The notes under the pieces are model-generated. The model worked only from the letters and a program-made list of their open reading frames with translations. It was not told the origin of the DNA and did no database searches. From positions 24,217,119 to 24,281,118 of the forward strand of contig CM019216.1 of the NCBI GenBank assembly GCA_009741485.1: a stretch of 64,000 nt of DNA. Reading direction: 5' to 3'. The position numbers and the translations under genes were made by a program. Shown one piece after another: positions 1-10,735 of this stretch (its first letter is position 1; the number at the start of each line of letters is the position of its first letter). This stretch comes from Malurus cyaneus samueli. Taxonomy: Eukaryota; Chordata; Aves; Passeriformes; Maluridae.

Positions 1-3000
1 AACATTATCTTACTCCTGTCCTAAACAGTGACAATTATGATCATTTAATTATGTAGTATATTTTATTAAGATGTTACAACAAATTATTAAAGCTATCAAT
101 TGCAACAGCTCTCTCTGTTCTAGCATTTCCTAATTTCTGGGTTTTGTACTTTGTCATTCTGTCATTCTTTTAGCAATCTGCTATCATGTTTTGTGCTTAA
201 TCTGACTAGACATTAGAATTGCAAAGCTGCTATAAATCTTCTTTAGACTGCTTTTTTGCATAGCAGTTTTTTAGTTCATAGAGGTCCTTGGCAAATACCT
301 GAATATGTGGCCTGGAACCATGTGGTAAGTTACTTCAGCTGGAAGTTCTCATATTGGAAGCATGTGATAAAAATAACAGTAAGATTAGGAATAGTTTGGA
401 TGATGTAGTTTTAAGATCTCAGCTTTGCATTGCTTATACATGCACTAAGCATCTCATCTGTCCCTGTTGGAAGATCTTAATTCCACTTTCTATGACCAAC
501 CTACATCACACTTTTTTCAAGGTTTTTTTTTTAATGGAATAATAACTTAATCCTGCCTGAATTCTTCAAAGTTTATCCTTCTCTTTAAAATTCATTTCAA
601 ATTATGCATTTCCCTGCCATGCTGACATATCTTTTTATCTGAATTTACTTTCAAGTGACAAGTGTGACTGAAATTCCATCCCATTAAGGTCAATGGAAGG
701 TTTGCCATTGCTTTTCTGTGACTACACCAGATTCACCTGTAATGCATGCAAATGGAAAATAAGCAACTTCATGAGACTTTTGGAAACCTCTTCTGTCTTG
801 CATGTCAACTATCTTCATGGCAGGCCATGTCTAGCACTTAGTATATAATGGATTTCAAGTTTAAGAGAAGCAGTGTTGTTTAATTCTGCCAGTAAAGTAC
901 CTTATCCATCTGCTATACATTTTATAAAGATATGAAATGACTGTTCCATACATACCACATGTTCCTTACAAATATATAACTCCACATTTAAATGCAAAAC
1001 TTCACTGAGGGAAAATCAAGATCAGACTTTGGTTTTGATCACTCAGATTTTTCTACTGAAATGACTTAGATTAGAGGGAATTGCTTTTCTCTGAGGGAAG
1101 AATAATTTTCTGCAGAATGCTTTGACTTGGATAGTGAAAAAACAAATTACTAAAAAAAGAATAATTTTAGTCTACCCAAGGACTATATTCAGCAAAGCAA
1201 TTAATTACATACTAACATAAAAAATTACAAATAATAGACAGACAGGCATAAAGTCTGATATACTCAGAAATACTCAGGTGAACAAGGGGCACAGTGTTAT
1301 TTTAGCCCATGTTAATTTATACACAGGTTTTTATGGCCAAAGAAAATGTTCTATGATGGGAGTTATTAGTGCATGGCTGTTGCAATAGAAAGTTGGCAAC
1401 AGACTTAGAGCTGCAGTAATAGCCATGAAATATGCAGTTAGGCTCCAGTTTTGAACTGCGTTCAAATAAAGCAATTCCCAGTGGAAAATCTGGTGAGTAA
1501 CTGTTCTTGTACCCCTCTGTCAGAGGTACTGTTGCACTCTTCCTGAAAAGATAATCACTTTTATGTAAATGATAGTACCCACTTTGTATTCACTTATTTT
1601 CCTATTTATTTTGTTTTTTTATGCAACAAGCACATATGATATTCTGATAGCTGTATTAATTTTTTCATATTCTACATGTCCATTGTCTGTACTTTTAAAT
1701 TGTCTACAAGTTTTATTGTATCAAAACATTTTTATTGATGTATTTCAATTAAGACTCACTATAACAAGCTTTTCTAGGGGAATAAACCTAATACCAGGTT
1801 TCAGTGCTTCTTGAATTCTGCAGAATTTTCTGTAAGAGACACTCTATAGTGGAGGTACTTTATTGATATGATTATGACCTGATTTTCCTTGGCAAACTCA
1901 TGCTTTATTCTTACAAAGAGTTTGTCAATCCTGTGGAACTCTCATTAAAGCAAACAAATCAATAGTGTTTAAGAAATACTGAATAGATTCTTAAAAAGTC
2001 AGAAGGAAACCCAAGTCTGCTGCTGACAGAGAGGCTCAACTTGTTTCCTTCCAGCTGATCCTAAAGCAGTCAAGAAAGGTTCTGTAATAATTATGAAACC
2101 TTCTGATACTGTAGAAATGCTTGAATGCATAGGAAGACTGTTTAAACAGTTCTGTTTTACTCCACTGACATTTGTAAAATCCTTTTGGTAAAAAGTGAAG
2201 CACAATCAACTTCAGTCATAGCCAAATAAACCAATAAATGTACCACGTAAGTACCAGCATGAAAATGTTGATGCATTAAACAGTAGTTTTTCAGTTGATA
2301 TCTTTGGGCTTTAACTCAGGTTTTGGAAGAAGAAGAAGGCTGGGCTGAAATCATACAATTTCTACTGACTATGGCCAATTTTTTTGTCTATATGACTACT
2401 GTAGACAGTTTGTTTAAATGGGATGTTCTGGAACCCCTAGATCTTTCTGTATTTCATCAAACAAATAAATTATTTCTAAATACTATGAATTAATTGTTGA
2501 TTCTCTTTCAGTCTCTTTTTTTCCTGGGTAAATTATTTCTGTATTTTAATGTTCCCAGTCTTTCAGAGGCTCTCAGCCTGAGACAGAAGCTGAGTTTCAA
2601 AGCCACAAACCCCATGATTAATTTAAGCAAATCTTTTCTGATAACAGTTTAAAGCAAGTTAAGGTAAGCAGGGAATATTCATACCACACAGAATTTAGGC
2701 ACCTCAGGTAACACCTTGGGTTCTGTGTGTAGCCAGAACACAAAACAGGATGCGAACTCCTGCTTATTCCTATTGATGTCTTGGGTTCCTAACTTCAGCT
2801 GTGTAATCTTACACCCTCAAAGCATAAGCAATCTTAACTGTAAGTGCTACAGCCATTTCCACAAGTTATGTTTTGAAGGTGTTAGAGTAACCCATGTTGC
2901 AGGTATCAGAATCATTGCTCTGATGTGTAGCTCACCAAATTTTACACGAAAGTTATTAGCAGGAAGTGGGTCTTTTAAAAACTATATTATTCCTGCTCTG

Positions 3001-4524
3001 AGAGTTTTATTTTTTAATTTGGTTTCTTAGAATTTTAAAATCTATTAATCTAGTGAGAAAATTCCAGTTTGACTTTTCAAATGTGCTTCATTTTTTTTTA
3101 CCAATTCTGCTGAAAGACTACCATGACAGCAGTTCAATAATGAAGTTAGCCAGATATAGAAAGAAATTCTTCAGAAGATAAGACTATCATCTTGGATTTT
3201 TCATGGAAGTTCTATGTAATCAGATAAAACAGAAAAGGAAGGAAAATACTCTTGATTTTAGAACTTGGTACTAGAGTACCAGGGAAATTTTGGGCATTTT
3301 AATTCATAATTTAGAGTAATGGGATCTGCTGCAGCCCCATAGAAAGCAGATCTGAGGACTAAGAGGCTGAGCTTTCAGCATAAAACTGCAGATAAAATAA
3401 AAAAATATTGTTTTTACTAGCTTACCAGTATTATAGGTGTTCTGGTAAGATATGTATCGAAATGTGTGTTTTAGTATATCATGGAAGCTATAGAAAATTG
3501 CATTTTAAATAAAGACACTTAAGAATCAAAAATGCATTTTGAATAATATTTTGAATATTAAAAATAGGTGAAAGTTCAACAAAGGCTGTAGGATTTGCAA
3601 GTCTTAGAAGATAATGCTGGGCATTGTGAAACATGTCATGACCTCTTAAATAAAATTCTGTTCAACACTCCTAGTCATCTAAGTTTTGAGATTTATTTAA
3701 TAATATGCCTCTGAAGTTACCTGTATTTTGTGGCGACCTTTTATCTTTCCTTCTGCATCTATTCGCAAAGACCTTTACACATTCCCCATGGAGCTGGATC
3801 ACTGCTGCATGCACTGCCTCCTCATACTGCTTTGTAATTGTAGTTTTAAAAATGTTTACTTTTGTGTGGGTGGTAGTGAAATCTGTAATTGAAAGTTTCT
3901 TTTTAGCAGATGTTCCCTTGCTTTATAGCAAGGATAATAAAAATGAGGCTCTCCAATATCATCTAAATATACTGGAATTAAATTTACAGCTTTTTTGTTG
4001 GAGCTATAATACTTTGTAACTTCAATCAACAAATAATAATAAAAGAATCCTAGCAATTGCTACATTTCTAATGCAGCAGCACCTGCTTTAATGAATTTGG
4101 CTATTAGGATTATCCATTTGCAAATGCATTGGAGTGGGAGCTGGTGCCTGCCAGTGAGGGGTTCTGTTTTTGGTTTCTAAAAACAGGGATAAGACTTAAA
4201 AGACCTGTATTGTCGTCACACTGATGGACTTTGTACAGTCCATATTGGAGCTGTATGTCTGTAGCCGGAAAATAATTTAAGCTGTTAATATTAAACCTCT
4301 CCATTTGGGGTAAGAACTGTATGCCAGAACATACAACGAAAGGAAAACTGAGCCACAAAGGAGTTCTAGTCACATTGTCATGATACCAGACCAAATAAAG
4401 CAATAGACTCAGGAGGATCTTAGTGCAGCTGTAGTGAGTCCCTATTTCACCTAATATTGCAGAAAAAGTTTTTGAACTGTTCTAGGGTAGGGTAATAGAA
4501 GAACATGATCTTTTTCCCTGTGCT
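1..4524. other. Unique AT-rich non-coding DNA
   Basis: I see no gene in this stretch. The open frames are all about 105 codons or shorter, lie on both strands, and have no domain signature I recognise. There are scattered T- and A-rich runs but no repeat family I can name before the CR1 that starts near 4525. A short exon or a conserved regulatory element could be hidden here without being visible by eye. Confidence 0.7.
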
Positions 4525-4982
4525 CATTACTGGTGAGGCCACACCTCCAGTTCTGGGGCCCTCAGTTCAGGAAGGACATTTGGGTGCTTGAGTGAGTCCA
4601 GAAAGGAGTGCAGAATTGGTGAAGGGTCTGGAGCACCAGTCCTGTGAGGAGCAGCTGAGGGAGTTGGGAGTGGCGTGTGCTCTCTAGAGCTGCCTGAAAG
4701 GAGGATGCAGCCAGGGTTGACCTCTTCTCCCAGGCGACAGCGACAAGACAGGGGGACACAGTCTTAAGCTGTGTCAGGGAGGTTTATGTTAGACATAAGG
4801 AAGAAATTCTTCAAACAAAGGGTGATTAGATATTGGTATGATCTGTCTAGGGAGGTAGCGGAGTCATCAGACGTGGCATTTAGTGCCATGTTCTAGCTGA
4901 CATGGTGGAATTCAGTCATTGGCTGGATGCAATAATCTCAGAGATCTTTCCCAACCTAATTGATTCTGTGTTTCTGTGATAT
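4525..4982 (+). mobile_element. CR1 non-LTR retrotransposon, 5'-truncated 3' end
   Basis: This is the 3' part of a CR1 LINE. The text runs in CR1 order: a block like 'gtgaggccacacctccagttctgg', then a 'gaggagcagctgaggga' block, then 'ttagacataaggaagaaattc', then a 'gggaggtagcggagtc' block. It ends in the octamer-like tail attctgtgtttctgtgat, which is the family's hallmark 3' terminus. The region encodes the end of the reverse transcriptase in a full element, but no long frame survives. Deletions and substitutions are frequent, so the copy is old and immobile. The left edge is where CR1 similarity fades and is approximate. The minus-strand frame at 4562-4759 is a by-product of this repeat. Confidence 0.9.
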
Positions 4983-7900
4983 AGGAAGCATCAGCCTCAG
5001 CTTCAGTCTGTCATCTGTATTGAAGTATCCATAGACTGGGGCTGCTCAGAGGCACAGCTCATACTAACCTGGACAGGTTTGTTACCGGGGAACATGAAAA
5101 GCAGAAGAGAGAGGAAGCAAGAATGCATGCACTGAGGAAATTCAGTCTCTTCTTTGAAAAAGGGTGAATGCATGAAATGTTCAGTCTAATCCGTGTCTGT
5201 ATTGGAAAGATTTTTAATTATACCTGAGCTTATCTTATTTTGTCCACCAGAAGAATAACTCCATTCTGGCAAAGATATCCTGTGTGATAAAATTAGAAGC
5301 CAGTTGTAAAGTAGGACCACAAAACCAAGAATATTGAGCATTCAGTGCAGTTGACATCAGTTGAACATATAGTTCCTGTTGTTTATTAGGCATTACTTGA
5401 TGCAACTCTTGATTAAGAGAGTCAAAGACCAAACCAGTACCTTGCTCGAAAGCAGTGTCATTCAAAAACAGAAGCCCAGCCCAGGTCCCTTTTCCTCCAG
5501 TTACACCAGAGATAATTGCATGTCCACATGCATAAACACTTTTTCAAAAATATTTACCAGGAATGTTCCCTTTCCCTTTCTCCCCTAAATTATTTGAGCC
5601 TTATTTTCTTGAGATTTTGGTTATTTGAAAAATGCAAACAAAATGTTATTTTAACTTTTTAGGGATGGTTTGTCATTTGACATCCAAAGATTTTTGGACA
5701 AGTTCATTTTTTATGCTAGGTTTGTCTTCCTACTTGCAAGCTCCATTGAATTACCATCTTTTTTTCTTCCCAGACAGTGTGATTTGCATTTATTATCCTT
5801 AAAATAAAATATCATTTAAAATAACCTGCATAACTTTTTGATTGTCTTATAATGCCTGATCTCTGGTGTTCTTTTAATGAATAATATTGATGACTGATGT
5901 GGTATTTGGAGAGGTTCCTTTTGTACTCTTTTCCAAGGTAACCTTCCCCAACCCCTCTTGTCAGATTCAAAAGTTCAAGCTGCCATGACCAGGTGGCTAT
6001 TTAATCATACAGAGACTGACAGGCAAAATAATTACTGAAGAAACCAGAGATTCATTAGGGATCACACAGGAAATTTTCTCTATGGATTCACCTCACAAAC
6101 CTATTGGAGATGTTGCTACAATATGTTCTCCTGCATCATTTAACAAGAAAAGACTAAAATTCAGACTAAAATGAACCTGAAACTGCAGCAGAATGCACTA
6201 GCACAGAATCATAACAGATGTGTCTTTTCAGCTCTCCCCGTTTACATGCAACTGAGAAATAGCAAATTTCTGAGAGATGCTCAAAATGGTCTAGATTTCA
6301 TGTAGCCACAGGGTGCAATTTAATATTTTTTCCCTTTGAAAGTTTAGAAATGTCTCTCAAAGCATCCTTGTATAATGGCAATAGACATGAAATGTGAAAA
6401 TGCCATCGTTTTCACATTTGGCTTAAGTGCTGTCATTCACTTTTCACAGGGTGTCTCTAATAGCTGAATTCAGTTGAACTACAAATAATGGGGTTATACA
6501 CATTCCCTTCTACTCACTTCGCCCAAAGACTGCAAGCAGACAACAATTTCACTTAATATGAGACAGTTGCCCTTTGACAGGCAATTGCGTGTGATAAGTC
6601 CAGTTGCTGTTGCAGCTTTCACCTGTCTCATATTTTTTCAGTATAATAGATTAACAAGAACCATATTTTTACATTCTGCACCACTGTTCATCTAAATACC
6701 ACACAGACACATTTTATCTGTTTAAATACAGGAGATTTCGCATACAATAGCACAACAGAATTTTGTATTTTTTTCTGAAAATTTTAATAGATTAAATTCC
6801 AGAGTGATCCAAAATAGCAACAAGACAGTAAAGAAACAATGTCACATACATTCTTTTAAAAAAGTAAGTAGTATTAATGCTGAAACTTCTTTTCTACTGT
6901 TGCCTGCACCTAGTCTGCAGGCAATCTGCATTTCTTGTTTCCCTTCTCCCTCGTCTCCATAATTCTTTTATTCACATTTCCTGCAGCAGTTTTACATCTT
7001 CTCCTTTGTGTTCTCTCTGCCACACACAGGCAGAGAGATCTTACAGAAATAATAATTTTTAAATATTTAAAAACTGTTAAAACCATCAGATGAATTGAGA
7101 AGTTTGACATGGGACTCCATGAAGACTCACTGAAAAAAAGTCAGGAAAAAAATTCATTTTGGGGGGCAGCTCTTAATTTATGATTTGATATTTTCTTTAC
7201 AGAATTAATATCATACCTTTCTATTCTCCTCTTTATACATTATCCTTCTCCTTGTGAAGTTATTCTCCTTTTTTTCCCCCATTTTTTCTAGGTATCTTTC
7301 AATACTTTTTTTTCTAAAAGTTACCATTCTTATTTCTATGTAAAAGCTTTAATTTTTTATGCTTCAGAAGGATGTCTCTAGCTGGAAAGCACTGAAATGT
7401 GAATTTAATGATCTCAAAACCTATATGGCATATTAGAGAATATAATATTTATTATATTGCATATCTTTGAAACAAGAAGACTGCTTTTCATTTACTCAGA
7501 AAATGCTTCCCTAAGCTTATTATTGCTTCTTTCTCTTGATTTTATTCTTCATCCAGTATTTCTAATCAGTATAAACTTTGTCAGATTTTCTTCCCATGTT
7601 ACCTGGTATTTCCTCCTTCCAATCTCTCTCTTCATCCCTTACCTCTTGTACTCCATCTGTAATAGCATCCCTCCATTCTTCACCAGACCATTATCTGTCT
7701 TCAAAATATTGTCACATTTTTGGGGTTGGCTCGTTTCTTTCACTGTTTGTATTAAGCCTCTCATCTTTTACTTCACAGCTGTTTTGGCATTCTTAGACAC
7801 CTGTTCTCTGAGAAGCTTTATTTTTGAAAATGTTTCTGCTTGGGTAGTATTTGATAGTACTGACAAACTTTAGTTCAAGAGAGGCTCAAGAGTTGGACTG

Positions 7901-10059
7901 CTGAAGACTAAAGATCTGAAGCTCAGCAGGATATCTCATTGGATGTCTGCTAAAGAGAACTTTGCAAGGAGCTCCACTGGTGATTTGCCTCCAGCAGGAC
8001 TTTGTGTCACTAATAAAAACCTTTCAAGCCTTCCAGTTCAACCGGTTGTTACTCTACTCTCTGCACATTTATCTGGCCCACACTTCCCAAGTTTGTCTGC
8101 TTCGTAAAAGTGTAACTTAGTTGCTCTGTCGGGAAAAATGCTACCATTAGGGTTTTGGATTTCAAAGTTTGCATCATTTATATGGAACAAATTATATCAG
8201 ACAAATATCAAGAGAGGAGGAGTTTCCTCTGAATTTGACAGTGTTTCCTCAGATGAAAAGATGCAAAGTGACTCTGTGACCATCTAATGATGCTGAAATG
8301 CAAACACATTTCTCCAACTGATTTTTGTTTTTAACATCTGGCCTCATTTAGTATTAGGTTTTTAATAAATCACTTGCTATGTGGTCCATGTGATTCTCTG
8401 ACTCCTTGATTAACCAACTATGCAGAACCATCACATTATAAAAACCCCAAGCACATATGAAGTTAAAATTGTCTATTTTCTATTGGTTTACTCTCACAAT
8501 TTATACCTTGTTACAAGAAGACTAAGCTGTAGTCTCTTCATAAACAAATTTTAGTAGAAATTTAGAACTTCGGTTATAAATGCTGTCAAATATTTTGAAA
8601 GCAAACGGTGGACCTGTCAGTTAAGCACACCATGGAACCCTTTGTACTGCCAGAAATGTACTTGACTACATGAGTAATAGATGTTACTAAAGTATTCAAT
8701 ATGCACAAAAATTGTCACAAGTTCAGATTATTACAGCTGCAAGTTTCTACAGACATTTGCCTTATATAATGAAATAATGACAATATCTAAATTTGGCTCT
8801 TCACTGGAAGTGCTGGAAGGAAAATTTAAAAATGCTATGGATGTCACAGTAAATGAAGGCACAAAGCACTCATGTGTTAAAGGTCCACCCTTCTCTGTAT
8901 GGAATTCTCAGGATTTATTCTATTTTCTCATTGTGAATGTAGAGGCTTAGCCTGTGCCAGGGATTAAAGTTTCTAAGGAATTAAAACTGATCAAACGTAT
9001 AATGGAGGTCTCATGTGAGCTAAATGAAAATAATATTCTAGAAGAACTCAGTGATGTGTTTGATTAAATTGGTTGCATTAAGGACACACTTCACATTTGT
9101 TTAAACCCTGAGGTAACCCCATTTATTACTCTAGCTGGGAAAGCTGTTTTTAGTGGGAAAATGTGTTCAGCAGAAACTGTAATGCAAGCTGAATTTATAA
9201 GTTATTAAGTCAGTTAGTGAACCACCTGGCTGGCTGCAGTCAAAGGTGGCCGGGTAGGAAGGAGGAAGAGGAGACTGTCTGAGAGTGTGCCAAGAAATAA
9301 ATGGAATTTGGTAATGACTCAGTGAGAGCACATTCATATACTGACTGTGGAAGAAATAAGTAAAACACTGGCAATAAAATTTCAATCTTCTAAATGCATA
9401 CATTTTGGCCAATAAATATTCCCAGGAAAAAAAATAATATGTCCTTTAATAAATGCTCCTCCCTGTGGTTATCTTGAATCTGGCAGGGTTGTTTCATACG
9501 CACCTGCAAGAAGATGGAAAGAAACAGAAGCCAGACACAAAGCCAAGCTTGAACAGCTAAAGAAGGAAGGCACATCAGTGCAAGAATGCAATCCCAAAGA
9601 CCTTTGCCTGGCTCATATCAGTTTTTTAAGACCTTTAATTTGCAGTGACAAATTTTCAGTGGTTTTCAATGGTACATTGTTTCATCTATCAGAACAAGTC
9701 AGTGATGATACCATATTTTGGGAGAAGTGACAAGAACCATGACACAATCATATAACCATTTGCCTACAGAATTACTTCTTTGCTTTTTTCTTCACGGCAG
9801 CCGCATTCCCCAGATCACTGTTCTACTGGGGTGTAGGTCACGTATCCTTAGACTATTGACAGTATGGTGTGTTCATACCAGGATCACAAAAGAGGACTGT
9901 GGTGTTGCGACCTCTTTTTTCCTACACTTAATGAGAAAAACATGTCTTTTACAAACATTTAAGGTTAGGTTTTCAAGTTAGTGAAATTATGGTAACCCTG
10001 AGAAAGATAACCTTAGGACTTCACTGAAAAAAAAAAGTAAACCCAAACAAAAAGCAGAG
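4983..10059. other. Unique AT-rich non-coding DNA with isolated open frames
   Basis: No gene is recognised. The stretch contains the minus-strand open frame at 5235-5543, a candidate conserved block near 6385-6740, and a pyrimidine-rich stretch at 7457-7873. That stretch yields a 138-codon hydrophobic frame with a TTG first codon and no methionine, so I do not call it a gene. Near 8030-8105 the text resembles an antisense CR1 ('ggcccacacttcccaagttt'), but the match is too short to call. Confidence 0.6.
5235..5543 (-). other. Unassigned 102-codon open stretch
   Basis: The minus strand is open for 102 codons between a TGA (complement of 5544-5546) and the terminal TAA at 5235. The peptide has balanced composition, with an acidic/glutamine-rich middle (DTAFEQGTGLVFDSLNQEL) and a tryptophan-containing tail (FFWWTK). 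It looks less like random AT-rich translation than most frames here. There is no ATG near the left end; the first codon usually reported is TTG. I do not recognise the family. A decayed retroelement-derived frame is possible, as is chance. A splice-donor-like CAGGTATAA lies just after the stop codon, so it does not extend the frame. Confidence 0.25.
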
Positions 10060-10568
10060 GGGAGGGCACCATGTCCTGGGGAGCATCAGGCACAGCACTG
10101 CCAACTGGACAAAGGAGGGGATGGTCTTATTCTGCTCTGCACTGGGGCAGCCTCACCTCGAGTGCTGGGGGCAGTTTTGGTCACTGAAATATAAGAAAGA
10201 CGTTAAGCCATTTGAGAGGGTTCAAAGGATGCCACAGGGATGGTGAAGGCTCAGTTTTATGAGGAGTGGCTGAGATCACTGGGTTTGTTCTGGGGATGAG
10301 ACTGAGGGGAGACTTCAGTCTTGGCTTTAGCATCCTCAGAGGGGAAGCGGAGGCACAGGCTCTGATCTCTTCGCTCTCAGCCATAGGACTTGAGGAAATG
10401 GCATGAAGCTGAACTGGAGTGGTTTAGTTTGGACATTGGAAAAAGGTTTTCATCTAGAGGGTGGCTGGGTACTGGAGCCAGGGATGTGATCAGAGAACCC
10501 GAGCAGGGCAAGGAGTTCAACTCAGTGATCCTGATCAGTCCCTTCCAGCCAAGCATATTCTATTTTTT
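10060..10568 (+). mobile_element. CR1 non-LTR retrotransposon 3' portion, second subfamily
   Basis: This decayed CR1 differs from the copy at 4525. It shows CR1 3'-region landmarks in order: 'ctgctctgcactggggcagc', 'ctcacctcgagtgctggggg', 'atgaggagtggctgagatca', 'gactgaggggagacttcagt', a 'gaggaaatggcatgaagctg' block, and the terminal 'gatcctgatcagtcccttcc' followed by 'agcatattctat'. The last segment is the expected 3' end of this CR1 type, although the octamer repeat is reduced to one copy. An internal deletion has removed part of the segment between the 'gggtggctgggtactggagc' block and the end. The frames at 10390-10773 (+) and 10181-10384 (-) are translations of this repeat and the tract beside it. 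Confidence 0.88.
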
Positions 10569-10735
10569 CTCTAAAACAAAACCTCAAGCCCACAAAACAA
10601 AACCAACCAACAAATCGACAAAAACAAACAACAAAACAAAACAAACCAAAACCCAAACAAACAAACAAAACTGCCCACAAAACCAAAAAACTCCAAAGCC
10701 CAAACAAAAAACCAAAACAAAACCCCCAAATCCCC
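10569..10735. repeat. A/C-rich low-complexity tract (CAAA-like)
   Basis: The plus strand is almost pure A and C, made of variants of caaa, aaac and caaaac. It directly follows the CR1 3' end. The bases permit long frames on both strands by removing most stop codons (plus strand 10390-10773, minus strand 10522-10743), but those peptides are low-complexity and not credible proteins. It may be an expanded tail or target-site microsatellite linked to the CR1 insertion. Confidence 0.9.

Noticed and set aside
7457..7873. 138-codon hydrophobic frame, the longest in the window
   Set aside because: It starts with TTG and contains no methionine. Its L/F/S/I richness is what T/C-rich DNA encodes by chance, a second frame is open over the same bases, and there are no supporting splice or start signals.
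8030..8105. Possible antisense CR1 piece (ggcccacacttcccaagttt)
   Set aside because: Only about 30-70 bases resemble CR1 and there is no terminus or neighbouring block to confirm it.
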